This document shows positions 33,861 to 42,704 of a DNA stretch of 43,854 bases, piece after piece. The stretch is from Bacteroidales bacterium (lineage in GTDB: Bacteria > Bacteroidota > Bacteroidia > Bacteroidales > P3). The stretch is from assembly GCA_017530105.1 (NCBI GenBank), contig JAFXMW010000045.1, positions 1 through 43,854 on the forward strand, read 5' to 3'. Made by a program: the position numbers and the translations under genes. The notes beneath the pieces are model-generated. The model made no database searches. It worked only from the letters and a program-made list of their open reading frames with translations, and had not been told where the DNA came from. Within the stretch, counting starts at the first letter, position 1, and every line of letters starts with the position of its first letter.

Positions 33861-35156
33861 ATGAAAAAAAGTTTGGCTGATTTTAACCTTTTTTATGCAC
33901 TTTTCTTTCCGATTGTGCAGTTTGCAACACGGTGTCATTATCGACATGTTGTTGTTAGGGGGAAGGAAAACATACCAGAAGATGAAAGTTATATTCTTGC
34001 TCCATGTCATCAGAATGCCATGATGGACCCCCTGGTGGTGCTTATGGTAGTGAATAAACCGATTGTCTTCTTGGCACGGGCTGATATTTTTAAAAAGCCT
34101 GTTGCGCGGTTCTTTCTTACATGGCTTCGTATTAGTCCTGTATACCGTATTCGTGACGGAAGAGACCAATTGTCGCGTAATAACGAGGTCTTTGATACCG
34201 CACGTCAGGCTCTTGAAAAAGGAGTGCCACTTTGCCTTATGGCTGAAGGTACTCATAATAATCGGCATCAATTACTTCCTCTTGTAAAAGGCATGTTTAG
34301 AATAGCAGGGGATACTCAGCGTGAGATGAATGACAAGCCCCTGTATATTGTCCCGGTTGGGCTTGATTATGACGATTATGAACAACCATACAGCAGTGTG
34401 GCTGTAAGTATAGGGAAACCTATTGATGTGCGAAAGTACATGCCTGAATATATCAATAATGAGCCGGTCGCATTAAATCAAATGCGTAACGACCTTACAA
34501 TTGCTCTGAAAAATGAGATTCATCAGGTTAATGCGGATGAACATTATGAAGACGAGTATGCTTATTGTCATGCACACACACGTCAGACTCTTAAAGAACT
34601 AAAATTACGTAGCAATGTGTGGAATCGTTTCTTGTCGCGTCAGTATATCAGTCGCCAATTGGCAAAAGAGAATGACAATATTTTACAAAATAAATATTTA
34701 CAAGGATCAGCCTTCGCTGATATTTGTCGGCAAAGGAAAGTGCCTTTATGGTTTGCATCCAAATACCCATTAGGCATTCAGTGGTTAGTTTTGCTAAAGT
34801 GGTTCATTTTTTTATTATTGTTGCTGCTCACTATGTTTCTTTGCTGGGATATGCTTCCGTTTTGGTTTCTAAGCAATCCTATCGTATACATTCCTACCCA
34901 TCTTATTGCTAAGGCAAAGGTGAAAGATCCTCAATTCCGTAGCTCTATCAACTATGGCATCAGGTTCGCGGCTACTCTTGTGTACATTATTCTTTTGTTC
35001 ATTATCTCTACGTGTATTGTCGGGATATGGAAAGGCTTGGCATTGTTGGTGCTTGGCGTGCTGAGTGCATGGTTGACGCCAAAACTATATGTTGTTCTAC
35101 GGGATATAGTATATGGTGTTAGATGGATGTTTCATAGTGCAAATGCTAAGAAATAG
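33861..35156 (+). CDS. PlsC-like glycerophospholipid acyltransferase
   Basis: This 431-residue membrane protein belongs to the LPLAT/PlsC superfamily, which acylates lysophosphatidic acid or related acceptors. The catalytic motif reads CHQNAMMDPL (H50, D56), that is H-X5-D rather than the usual H-X4-D, a spacing I associate with a PlsC-like subfamily in Bacteroidota. The acceptor-binding EGTHNNR is at 129-135 with a following Pro-rich strand. The C-terminal portion has strong hydrophobic helices (about 310-332 and 365-405), unlike the short E. coli PlsC. Starting at ATG 33861 avoids five upstream residues that overlap the -7 element. Divergent from the DUF4294-like gene. The substrate is unproven. 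Confidence 0.88.
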   Translation: MKKSLADFNLFYALFFPIVQFATRCHYRHVVVRGKENIPEDESYILAPCHQNAMMDPLVVLMVVNKPIVFLARADIFKKPVARFFLTWLRISPVYRIRDGRDQLSRNNEVFDTARQALEKGVPLCLMAEGTHNNRHQLLPLVKGMFRIAGDTQREMNDKPLYIVPVGLDYDDYEQPYSSVAVSIGKPIDVRKYMPEYINNEPVALNQMRNDLTIALKNEIHQVNADEHYEDEYAYCHAHTRQTLKELKLRSNVWNRFLSRQYISRQLAKENDNILQNKYLQGSAFADICRQRKVPLWFASKYPLGIQWLVLLKWFIFLLLLLLTMFLCWDMLPFWFLSNPIVYIPTHLIAKAKVKDPQFRSSINYGIRFAATLVYIILLFIISTCIVGIWKGLALLVLGVLSAWLTPKLYVVLRDIVYGVRWMFHSANAKK

Positions 35157-35317
35157 GGATGAAAAGGTTTTGTGTAGCAATGGAATGATTTACTTATTGC
35201 TTTTTCGTGATTAGACTTCACCAACCTATTTCAAAAAGGGACATTAATGCATTAAATATTATTAAGCAGAAATAAAGGCAGCTCTCTTAGGATGAAGAGC
35301 TTTATGAAATAAAAATA

Positions 35318-35331
35318 AATAAACGTTTATT
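35318..35331. promoter_or_regulatory. 14-bp palindrome just before the COG0523 GTPase start
   Basis: AATAAACGTTTATT is a perfect palindrome ending three bases before the ATG at 35335. It could be an operator covering the start region or an AT-rich coincidence; no TAnnTTTG element is visible in this 178-bp gap. A weaker inverted repeat, AGCTCT (35280-35285) with AGAGCT (35296-35301), lies just upstream. Confidence 0.35.
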
Positions 35332-35334
35332 AAA

Positions 35335-36585
35335 ATGAATAACAGACAAATAAAATCAACATCGGTATTATTACTGACAGGATATCTTGGCAGTGGCAAA
35401 ACTACTCTATTAAACCATATTCTAAATAATAAGAGAAATATTAAGTTTGCTGTAATGGTTAACGATATAGGAGAAGTGAATATCGATGCTGCACTCATCG
35501 CAAAAGGGGGGATTGTCGGTCAAGGAGATGATAGTTTGGTAGCACTACAAAATGGTTGTATATGCTGCACTTTGAAAATGGATTTGGTGAAACAATTGAG
35601 TGAGATTATGGAAATGAATAGGTTCGACTATATTGTTATTGAAGCCAGTGGCATTTGTGAGCCAGAACCTATTGCCCGTACCATCTGCTCGATTCCACGA
35701 ATGGGCGAGGAATATACACGTTATGGTTTACCCCGCTTAGACTGTATTGTCACTGTGGTGGATGCTCTTCGTATGCAGAGCGAATTCGACTGTGGTGGTA
35801 GACTATTAGGTTCGGCCATCGCCGAGGAGGATATTGAAAACTTGATAATCCAGCAGATTGAATTTTGCAATATTGTATTGCTAAACAAGAGGTCTGAAGT
35901 GAAACCAGAGGAATTGGAGCGACTGAGAAAGATTGTTTTAAATTTGAACCCTGGTGTGAAGATTATTGATGCAGATTATGCCGAAGTGGATTTAGCCGAG
36001 ATTGTAGATACCAGACTGTTTAATTACAATGAGACTTCGGGTTCTGCTGGATGGGTGCGCGAACTGGAGAGAATGACTTCAGATGAAGAAGAAGAGGAAG
36101 CGCGGCATCATCATGGAGAACATCATCATGACGATGACGAAGAAGAACGTGATCACGACGAGGAAGAAGACCATCACCATCATCACCATCATCACGCTGA
36201 AGGAGGTGAGGTGGAAGAATATGGCATCGGGACATTTGTGTACTATCGCCGTCAACCGTTCGATATCGATAAATTCGATCATTTTGTGAATTTCCAATGG
36301 CCGAAGTCTGTGATACGCGCTAAGGGAGTATGTTATTTTGCCGACGATATGGACATGTCGTATCTGTTTGAACAATCAGGTGTGCAGGTGAAATTATCTC
36401 AAGCAGGGCAGTGGTACGCAACTATGCCTGAGGATGAACTGATAGAAACAATGCGTCGTGAGCCAGGACTTGTGCACGACTGGGACGATGAATACGGTGA
36501 CAGAATGGAAAAAATTGTCTTTATAGGACAAAAGATGGATAAGGAAGAGATTTGTGGTCTGCTGGATAAGTGTTTGGCAGATTAG
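35335..36585 (+). CDS. COG0523/CobW-family GTPase metallochaperone with His-rich linker
   Basis: G3E GTPases of COG0523 insert metals (Zn, Co or others) into client enzymes. Walker A is GYLGSGKTTL (16-25), and the family metal-binding motif GCICCTL gives a CxCC site (C75, C77, C78). Switch/Walker regions follow, with ASGICEPEPIARTI and VVDALR, and NKRSE takes the place of NKxD. Between the GTPase and the CobW C-terminal domain lies a His/Asp/Glu-rich linker (about 252-291) with runs of eight histidines, typical of zinc or nickel handling. The C-terminal domain begins GIGTFVYYRRQPFD. At 416 residues it is within family range. The four bases at its end form overlapping stops with the convergent gldN-like gene. 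Zinc is the likeliest metal, by analogy. Confidence 0.9.
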   Translation: MNNRQIKSTSVLLLTGYLGSGKTTLLNHILNNKRNIKFAVMVNDIGEVNIDAALIAKGGIVGQGDDSLVALQNGCICCTLKMDLVKQLSEIMEMNRFDYIVIEASGICEPEPIARTICSIPRMGEEYTRYGLPRLDCIVTVVDALRMQSEFDCGGRLLGSAIAEEDIENLIIQQIEFCNIVLLNKRSEVKPEELERLRKIVLNLNPGVKIIDADYAEVDLAEIVDTRLFNYNETSGSAGWVRELERMTSDEEEEEARHHHGEHHHDDDEEERDHDEEEDHHHHHHHHAEGGEVEEYGIGTFVYYRRQPFDIDKFDHFVNFQWPKSVIRAKGVCYFADDMDMSYLFEQSGVQVKLSQAGQWYATMPEDELIETMRREPGLVHDWDDEYGDRMEKIVFIGQKMDKEEICGLLDKCLAD

Positions 36586-37451
36586 TATTCCCACATATCG
36601 ATTGAAATATTCATAATCTCCTCCTCGATACGCTCAGATTCAAGCAGGGCATCTTCTCCTGTCAAGTAGTCGTGTATGGATCGATTCCATACATTGTCTT
36701 CGCGTGTGATAAAAGAGGAATACATGAATGAATTGAATGCATATTCCCAGGTGGGAAGATGCACGAGGTTCTCGCGGCAATAAGCCTCTTTTTTCGCAAA
36801 AAGGATACGGGTTTGGAGTGATAGCATGGGTATCCAGAAAAGGGTTACAGTACCCATGAATTCTGTTTCTCCATCAATGACTTTATATCTATCCTCCATG
36901 GGCGCAAGACCAAGTTTCCGCACCTGAATTCCACTCCTGGCCCGGTCAAGGTATACCGCCTCCTTTACTGCATATTGGTAGATATCATCCGACTTGAACT
37001 CATGGGGAACATATACAGTGGTATAATCGGCTTCTCCATAGTCATCAAATACCTCCATTTGGATAGTGTCGTTCCGTGTTGCTCTCTCAATAACCTTTGC
37101 ACAATCAAGAGGTATCTTTAGCTCATCGTCTTCAAAAAGTTCCAGTTCCCCTGCCTGAATAGCATCCCATATCACGTAAGCAAGGTTTTTCCGACCTCTG
37201 ACCCCATCGGGTTCTGTTGGGAAGTAGAAGTATTGGTTCTCTTTCTCCCTTACGTCGATGATTCTCCATATTATCTTACCCCAATAGACATCAGTCTCTC
37301 GAACAAATCCCAGTTCTTGTGGCTTCTGTTCCCACGTCATGCTCCGTTGGTAATAGTCGTTTGGCTGGGGTTCTACCCATTGTGCTTTTGCATAAGGTAG
37401 AACTGCAGCGAAAACGATGCTTACTATTATTATTTTGTAGATATGATACAA
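36582..37451 (-). CDS. Second GldN/PorN-like protein (GldO-like paralogue)
   Basis: This 289-residue secreted protein has a signal peptide (1 to about 24, ending AKA) and is clearly related to the adjacent gldN product. Shared blocks include RETDVYWGKIIWRIIDVREKEN, NQYFYFP, ELELFEDDELKIPLD, FWIPML and the C-terminal NRSIHDYLTGEDALLESERIEEEI...DMWEY. GldN forms, with GldK, the periplasmic/outer-membrane ring of the T9SS. In Flavobacterium johnsoniae a second copy, GldO, is partly redundant. Here the copy follows gldN but lies behind a strong terminator (37494-37539), so it is probably expressed separately or by read-through. The N-terminal segment and residues about 110-180 diverge most. Stop overlaps the cobW-type gene convergently by 4 nt. 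Confidence 0.85.
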   Translation of the reverse strand: MYHIYKIIIVSIVFAAVLPYAKAQWVEPQPNDYYQRSMTWEQKPQELGFVRETDVYWGKIIWRIIDVREKENQYFYFPTEPDGVRGRKNLAYVIWDAIQAGELELFEDDELKIPLDCAKVIERATRNDTIQMEVFDDYGEADYTTVYVPHEFKSDDIYQYAVKEAVYLDRARSGIQVRKLGLAPMEDRYKVIDGETEFMGTVTLFWIPMLSLQTRILFAKKEAYCRENLVHLPTWEYAFNSFMYSSFITREDNVWNRSIHDYLTGEDALLESERIEEEIMNISIDMWEY

Positions 37452-37493
37452 TGAAAGACGTGCTTTTTTGCTACATGGTTTTCACTTGTCAAT

Positions 37494-37539
37494 AAAAAAA
37501 GAGTTAAGAATAAGGGGTACTTACTCTTAACTCTTTTTT
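37494..37539. terminator. Bidirectional terminator between gldN and its paralogue
   Basis: A6GAGTTAAGA (37495-37509) pairs with TCTTAACTCT6 (37525-37539), a perfect 15-bp stem with a 15-nt loop and flanking A/T tracts on both sides. Read on the minus strand it follows the gldN stop by about 48 nt. Confidence 0.88.
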
Positions 37540-37586
37540 ATATTACGTGTGAATAGAATTGTTTCTTTTGAAGAAGAGCTTAGGAG

Positions 37587-38483
37587 TTAGTACTCCCACA
37601 TGTCGGATTCAATATCGAAAATACGCTCTTCAATTGTTTGTGATTCAAGTTGTGAGTCCTCACCTGTCAGATATTCATGTATCTCACGATTGTGGACATT
37701 GGTCTCACGAGTGACATAACTGTCGAAATAGCGGGAGATGAAAATCTCGTCATAACTACGTTCGGCGTTATTGTTGTAAAGGTCATAGGCATTGGTGCGT
37801 GAGAAGATATTGCGGACACGCATGTCATTCATAGGAATCCAGAAACGGGTTGTGGGGTTACATTCCATTTCTCCATCAACCTCCTTGCAGTTTTCGTCAA
37901 CAAGTGCCAAGGATACAATACGCACTTTCATGCGAGTGTCTTGCTTGTCGATGTACCAATACTCTTTAATGTGAATTTTGTAGTAATCATCTGAGGTGAA
38001 TGATTTGTATTTAATGGTATCATGTCCCTCGTCAAGGATTTCACCATATTCATCATAAATAGGATCGGTAGTGGTGGAATCGGCCTTATTCAGTTTTTTG
38101 TACATGTTTTCCCAATCAACAGGAATCTTTAGTTCATCATCTTCGAAGATTTCGAACTCACCATTGGCGGCAGACCTGTAGATAAGATATGCTAAATTGA
38201 TACGGCCTTGATTGTTGTTAATGGAGTCTTCTCCTTTAGGGAAATAGAAGAATTGATTGAATTTCTCGCGGAAATCAATGGTGCGCCAGATACAGGTTTC
38301 CCAAATCACATCGCTTTCACGAAGGCTGGGGAAAGGAATGGCCTGTTTTGTTGCGGTTATTTTGCGCGAGTAAAAATTGCTCAGGTTGTTTTCGTCTTCC
38401 GGGTCAAGGATGTTCTGTGCGTTAACAGTCATTCCTCCAAAAGCGAGGAGCATAAGGCTGAGGCAAAACAATGCTTTTTTCAT
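37587..38483 (-). CDS. gldN: T9SS ring component GldN/PorN
   Basis: The 298-residue protein has a signal peptide (MKKALFCLSLMLLAFGGMTVNAQ) and the GldN fold. With the GldK lipoprotein it makes the ring that the GldLM motor drives. Recognisable blocks are RESDVIWETCIWRTIDFREKFNQFFYFP, FEIFEDDELKIPVDW, TTRFWIPMNDMRVRNIF and REIHEYLTGEDSQLESQTIEERI...DMWEY. It is last in the porP-porK-porL-porM-porN transcript, 35 nt after gldM, and is followed by a strong terminator. The order and spacing match the P. gingivalis porPKLMN operon. Confidence 0.94.
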   Translation of the reverse strand: MKKALFCLSLMLLAFGGMTVNAQNILDPEDENNLSNFYSRKITATKQAIPFPSLRESDVIWETCIWRTIDFREKFNQFFYFPKGEDSINNNQGRINLAYLIYRSAANGEFEIFEDDELKIPVDWENMYKKLNKADSTTTDPIYDEYGEILDEGHDTIKYKSFTSDDYYKIHIKEYWYIDKQDTRMKVRIVSLALVDENCKEVDGEMECNPTTRFWIPMNDMRVRNIFSRTNAYDLYNNNAERSYDEIFISRYFDSYVTRETNVHNREIHEYLTGEDSQLESQTIEERIFDIESDMWEY

Positions 38484-38518
38484 GGTTTATAATTTTTATT
38501 CTGTTATTCTTTTTTCTA

Positions 38519-40210
38519 TTATCGTGTAATACGGAATGTGCTGCTGATGTTACGTTTCGAGCCGTCTGGCATGTTGACATCAAGGCTGAGGGTGATTTTG
38601 CATCCGGGTTTGGCTTTCTGGATATAGCTCATTACTTCGGCTCCCCATTGCTGACCTCTGTTTTCAATATCGGTTGCACCATTCACTTTGGTAATATCAA
38701 TGGTTTGCTTGATAATGGTGGGGGTCTTCATGTGGAAGGCAAATTCGGGTCCATAGCGCACGGCAGGTCCTTTCATGTTCTTCAGGTCGTTGATAGGTAT
38801 GCCACGACCAGCCTCGGCAGTTCCCAAGAAAATCTTCGGGTCGGGAAGCGGACGGGCGCGGAACTCTGTAGAACCTGCAAACCTTGTCTGGTTGCCGTCT
38901 TTGAATGATGCATTGACTTTAATCTTTCCCTTATTGACTTTGGGCTTAATAATATAGTTACCTGCTCCTGCTTTGGTGTCAGGTACAATAGTGGCCTGGC
39001 TTGGGTCAGCCAAAGCTACAACTACATTATGGGCAGCAATGCCAGGGATGGAGATTCGAACAGGGTTGTCGATACCTGCATATACAACATTCATTTCAGT
39101 CAGTTCAAAGACCGCCATGGGTTCGGCTACAAAATAGGTCTCCTTGAAATCATAACTTTCGGTTCCGTTATCATTCTTTACATATACGGTACCTGTTATG
39201 GTCTTGGGACCTGTAGCGTTGCAGACGGTGCTGTATACCACGGCACCGGTATCGTTGGCAGTAAAACGGGTACCACCTACTGTGGCCTCGAACTTTGCTT
39301 TAGAGTCATAGGCTCCGACATTGACTACCAGTTCATATTTTCCTCCCTGCATGATATAGGAAGAACGCGGACGGGTTATTACTGCAACCTTGTCAAACGA
39401 GAAGTCGTTGGAACGAATCTGTTTATAAAGCATGTTCACTGCGTCAAACTCAGCATTCATCACCTCTGCTTTCATACGGGTGAGGGTGACAAGGGCTGCA
39501 CCGGCAACAGTGTTGTTAAAGTTCAATTGTTCCCATGAGGTTGGTTTTTTCTCACTATTCAGATGGAATTCCTCAACGTTCAGACCCAAAGTGACGTGGG
39601 ATGAGTCGGAACCGAGACTCTCTTTGACTGCATTTTTGTATTCAATGATGCGTTTCTTGATCTCTGCAGCTGCACCTTCTGACACTTCTTTACCTTCGGC
39701 ATCACCAATGAAATACCGTGTGCCTGCATGGTTATCGTCAAGTTTCTGAATCCAGCTGAACCCACCAATCTTCAATGCCTCGGCAATACTGTCAAAGTTC
39801 TTTGAACCATCAGCATTTTTCAGGTTGATGATACGTTCTACTGTCTTCTCTGGATTATTGGGGTCAATGAGTGTGATGTCAGCTTTACTGGCTATTTCTC
39901 CAATAAAACTATATGTAACGGTATCAATGGTATATACAAGTTCGTTGGAGAGCTTTTTGATTTCTTGTGCTTTGTCGTATTTCTCCTTGACCTTGGCGGG
40001 GTTGTTTTTGAGTGCGGCTTCGAAATTCTCATAGGTGTCGTCAAGTTTCATGACCATGTTCTCATTGGACTTGGTCATGGCGTTTCCAACGGTTTTGAAG
40101 CCCTCGACAACCTCTGCCGACACGTTAAGTGCCAACATGGCGGTGTACACGAGGTACATCATTTGAATCATTTTTTGTCGCGGGGTTTCCGGACAGTTTG
40201 AAGCACTCAT
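38519..40210 (-). CDS. gldM: T9SS motor protein GldM/PorM
   Basis: GldM is the periplasmic stalk of the T9SS rotary motor, anchored by one N-terminal helix and linking GldL to the GldKN ring. The N terminus is RQKMIQMMYLVYTAMLALNVSAEVVEGF, with the membrane helix at about 12-34. The remainder is a chain of beta-sandwich domains (D1-D4), of which the C-terminal half includes PDPKIFLGTAEAGRGIPINDLKNMKG and ends ISSTFRITR. At 563 residues it is somewhat longer than the ~515 of other GldM proteins. It follows gldL by 32 nt. Confidence 0.94.
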   Translation of the reverse strand: MSASNCPETPRQKMIQMMYLVYTAMLALNVSAEVVEGFKTVGNAMTKSNENMVMKLDDTYENFEAALKNNPAKVKEKYDKAQEIKKLSNELVYTIDTVTYSFIGEIASKADITLIDPNNPEKTVERIINLKNADGSKNFDSIAEALKIGGFSWIQKLDDNHAGTRYFIGDAEGKEVSEGAAAEIKKRIIEYKNAVKESLGSDSSHVTLGLNVEEFHLNSEKKPTSWEQLNFNNTVAGAALVTLTRMKAEVMNAEFDAVNMLYKQIRSNDFSFDKVAVITRPRSSYIMQGGKYELVVNVGAYDSKAKFEATVGGTRFTANDTGAVVYSTVCNATGPKTITGTVYVKNDNGTESYDFKETYFVAEPMAVFELTEMNVVYAGIDNPVRISIPGIAAHNVVVALADPSQATIVPDTKAGAGNYIIKPKVNKGKIKVNASFKDGNQTRFAGSTEFRARPLPDPKIFLGTAEAGRGIPINDLKNMKGPAVRYGPEFAFHMKTPTIIKQTIDITKVNGATDIENRGQQWGAEVMSYIQKAKPGCKITLSLDVNMPDGSKRNISSTFRITR

Positions 40211-40242
40211 ATTCTATGTAGATTAGTATTAATATAGGTCAA

Positions 40243-41094
40243 TTATAGCCTTGTTTGCATGGCAGCAAGCATGTTGCCATAAACGTTGTTGAGCTCAGCC
40301 ACTTTGCGTGTGAGGGCATCAACTTGGTCTTTGTACTTGAGTACGCCTTCGGCAGAGTCGGCAAAGTTAGCCATCATATTCTGAATGCGTTCCTCAACAG
40401 CCTTGGTGGCTTCAAGCTGACTGGTTGAAGTCTGCAACTGCATTTCGTACATGGCATTGACAGAGGCCAGACTGCTTGCCAGTTTCTTCATCTCGTCAGC
40501 ATAAGAGGCATCGCCGCTTGTGAGAGCCTGAGCGGTCTCCTGATAGATGGTGGTGAGGGTATTGACAGCCTCGGTAGCTTGTTTGAGGTTACCTACAGCT
40601 TCCGCAGCACCGTCAAGGGTGTTTACAAACTTGTCGGTAGAGGCGGCGGCGTTTGCCATCCCATTCATTGCCTGAGCGCTATCAGCCAGATTTTCCATAC
40701 CTTTACCCAGTCTTTCAATCAGATCTGGTGTGATATTGGCTTCCTCAAGCATTTTGTCAAGTCGTGCGGTAAGCGGGTCGGTATCCTCGGGGATATCGAC
40801 AAGGTTATTATTAAAGTTATCGGCTTTGGCATTTAATCCCTCGCCGCCTTCCATTCCGGCCAACTGGGGATAAACCAATGTCCAGTCAAACTCCACATGA
40901 GGAGGTTCGAAAGCAGATAGGAAGAAGATTACGGTTTCAGTACCCATACCGATAATCAGCATGACGGTACCGCCGGGCCAGTGGTTAATTTTGAAAAGAG
41001 CTCCAATAATTACAACGGCTGCACCCCAACCGTATAGTTTCGCCATGAAGTTTTTATAACCATTACTGCGTACAATATTGTCAATAAAGCTCAT
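40243..41094 (-). CDS. gldL: T9SS motor protein GldL/PorL
   Basis: GldL is the inner-membrane, proton-driven motor stator that powers type IX secretion. It has two N-terminal transmembrane helices (about 20-35 and 42-62). The membrane-embedded glutamates E53 (GMGTETVIFF) and E63 (SAFEPP) are ten residues apart, as are the functionally important E49 and E59 of F. johnsoniae GldL. The cytoplasmic remainder is helical and rich in Ala, Gln and Glu, with ADSAQAMNGMANAAAS and coiled-coil-like heptads. The length is 283 residues. It is preceded by a hairpin in the gldK-gldL gap and followed after 32 nt by gldM. Confidence 0.95.
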   Translation of the reverse strand: MSFIDNIVRSNGYKNFMAKLYGWGAAVVIIGALFKINHWPGGTVMLIIGMGTETVIFFLSAFEPPHVEFDWTLVYPQLAGMEGGEGLNAKADNFNNNLVDIPEDTDPLTARLDKMLEEANITPDLIERLGKGMENLADSAQAMNGMANAAASTDKFVNTLDGAAEAVGNLKQATEAVNTLTTIYQETAQALTSGDASYADEMKKLASSLASVNAMYEMQLQTSTSQLEATKAVEERIQNMMANFADSAEGVLKYKDQVDALTRKVAELNNVYGNMLAAMQTRL

Positions 41095-41146
41095 AGTATA
41101 AAGATTTAGTGTTGCTTAATTTTGATGTATTTCTTTTATTTGTATT

Positions 41147-41178
41147 GGGGTCTTTGAGGCGATTGAATCAAAGACCCC
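41147..41178 (-). other. Hairpin in the gldK-gldL intergenic gap
   Basis: GGGGTCTTTGA (41147-41157) and TCAAAGACCCC (41168-41178) form a perfect 11-bp stem with a 10-nt loop, in the 100-nt gap after the gldK stop. No T-tract follows on the minus strand, so it is more likely a processing or stability element or a partial attenuator than a full terminator. Confidence 0.65.
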
Positions 41179-41194
41179 TTAACATTTCTTTGCA

Positions 41195-42562
41195 TTAATA
41201 AACGTTAGAGGCAGTCTTCAGGTTATCACCCTTAACACGTCCCAGATAAGGCTGGATGCAACGGAAACCAATGTAGCACTTGCTGGTATCCTGGAACTCG
41301 AAAGTACGGGTCTGGACCTGGATGAAGTATTTCTGGTCTTTCCAGCTACCTCCGCGCACCACTTTACGTTTCATTGCAATGGGATCGCTCTCCTTTGCAT
41401 TGTAGTTATAGTAGGGCGACAAAGCGTTTGCTACAATATAAGTGTTTTCATTGTATGCATCGGCGCACCATTCCGACACATTGCCGGACATATCATACAA
41501 ACCGTAGTCGTTGGGTGCATAGTGGCCGACAACAAGTGTGCGAACACCGCCGTCATCGTCATAAGCGCCACGCAGGGGCTCATAGTTGGCAAGGAAGCAT
41601 CCATTAGGATTGCGCACATAGGGACCACCCCAAGGATAACTTTCAGCAGCAATGCCACCGCGAGCGGCAAACTCCCATTCAGCCTCTGAAGGCAGACGGA
41701 AATCGTTCATGTGGGCATAATTGATGCTCTCCAGATAGTCATTCAGGAAATGGCTGCGCCAGATGCAGAATGCCTTGGCCTGGAGCCAGCTGACACCTAC
41801 CACAGGATAGTTGTCATAAGCCGATGAGCAGAAATAGTTGCGGGTAAAATCATCGTTCATTGAATAGGTGTAGTCGTGAACCCAGCACAGCGTGTCGGGA
41901 TAAACATTAATCCTCTCCTTGTGTACAAAGGCTGTACGGTTGTTCAAACCACGGGGACGGGCGGTATAGAGGGTACCGCGATGCTCCTCCTTATTCTGGA
42001 CTCCGGCTTCCTTGCGGGCGGCATCGGCATAGTCAATCCAGTAATATTCATAGTTGAGTTTCGAAGCATCGATTTCGCGGCGGCCAAAGTACCGGTCTTT
42101 CTCAGCAACATAGAGGTCATTGAGAGCTTCGCGGGTTTCGGCATCGTTCCAGCGGATTTTGGTTTTCTTATTCAGTCGGGGAGGATCAAGAGGCTCACCG
42201 TACTCGTTCTCCTCTATCTGGTATTCACCTTCTACACCGGCTTCGGCCAACATTCTGCGGACGATAGAGTCGGTAACCCAGAAAACGAACTGACGATACT
42301 CGTTATTTGTGATTTCGGTTTCATCCATAAAGAAGGACGACACCTGCATGGTACGGGGTTGGGAAGTGACACCATAGGTGTTGTTCTGCACGCCTGCGCC
42401 CATACTAAAGTTGCCTTGGTTAATGAAGACCATGCCTTTCAGGTCAATATCTTCAAATTGAGAGCGGTCGAGTACTCCGACCAATTCGCCATTTTCTGAC
42501 CGTGACGAGCAACCGACGCATAAAACAACTGTGGCTGCTAACATTAAAAACAACTGTTTCAT
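41195..42562 (-). CDS. gldK: T9SS ring lipoprotein GldK/PorK (FGE-sulfatase fold)
   Basis: GldK is an outer-membrane-anchored lipoprotein that forms the T9SS ring with GldN. The lipobox VLCVGC puts the lipidated cysteine at C18. The mature protein is a formylglycine-generating-enzyme-like domain (GMVFINQGNFSMGAG, DEYRQF-type entry, FRLPSEAEWEFAARGG, YPWGGPYVRN, YDMSGNVSEWCADAY, VVRGGSWKDQ, GFRCIQPY); as in other GldK proteins this fold is used structurally. 455 residues. It is the second gene of the operon, separated from porP by 142 nt with no hairpin noticed, and from gldL by a 100-nt gap holding one. Confidence 0.94.
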   Translation of the reverse strand: MKQLFLMLAATVVLCVGCSSRSENGELVGVLDRSQFEDIDLKGMVFINQGNFSMGAGVQNNTYGVTSQPRTMQVSSFFMDETEITNNEYRQFVFWVTDSIVRRMLAEAGVEGEYQIEENEYGEPLDPPRLNKKTKIRWNDAETREALNDLYVAEKDRYFGRREIDASKLNYEYYWIDYADAARKEAGVQNKEEHRGTLYTARPRGLNNRTAFVHKERINVYPDTLCWVHDYTYSMNDDFTRNYFCSSAYDNYPVVGVSWLQAKAFCIWRSHFLNDYLESINYAHMNDFRLPSEAEWEFAARGGIAAESYPWGGPYVRNPNGCFLANYEPLRGAYDDDGGVRTLVVGHYAPNDYGLYDMSGNVSEWCADAYNENTYIVANALSPYYNYNAKESDPIAMKRKVVRGGSWKDQKYFIQVQTRTFEFQDTSKCYIGFRCIQPYLGRVKGDNLKTASNVY

Positions 42563-42704
42563 ATTTTTATTAATGTATTTGTTATTCGTTATTAATTCAA
42601 TAGTTTCTTGTCTTTTCAGGGTTTTTCTTGTTCCCGCTTATACGTTGTTTTAGATAAAAAGTTTCGTTTTTAAATATTTTTACGTTTTCAGTTATCCAGC
42701 TTTA

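Noticed and set aside
33798-34271. N-terminal extension of the DUF4294-like protein over the acyltransferase gene
   Set aside because: A clear signal peptide begins at 33797; the upstream part is the antisense of the acyltransferase gene.
36582-37451. The second gldN-like gene as a pseudogene
   Set aside because: The frame is full length, with a signal peptide and intact conserved blocks to the final DMWEY.
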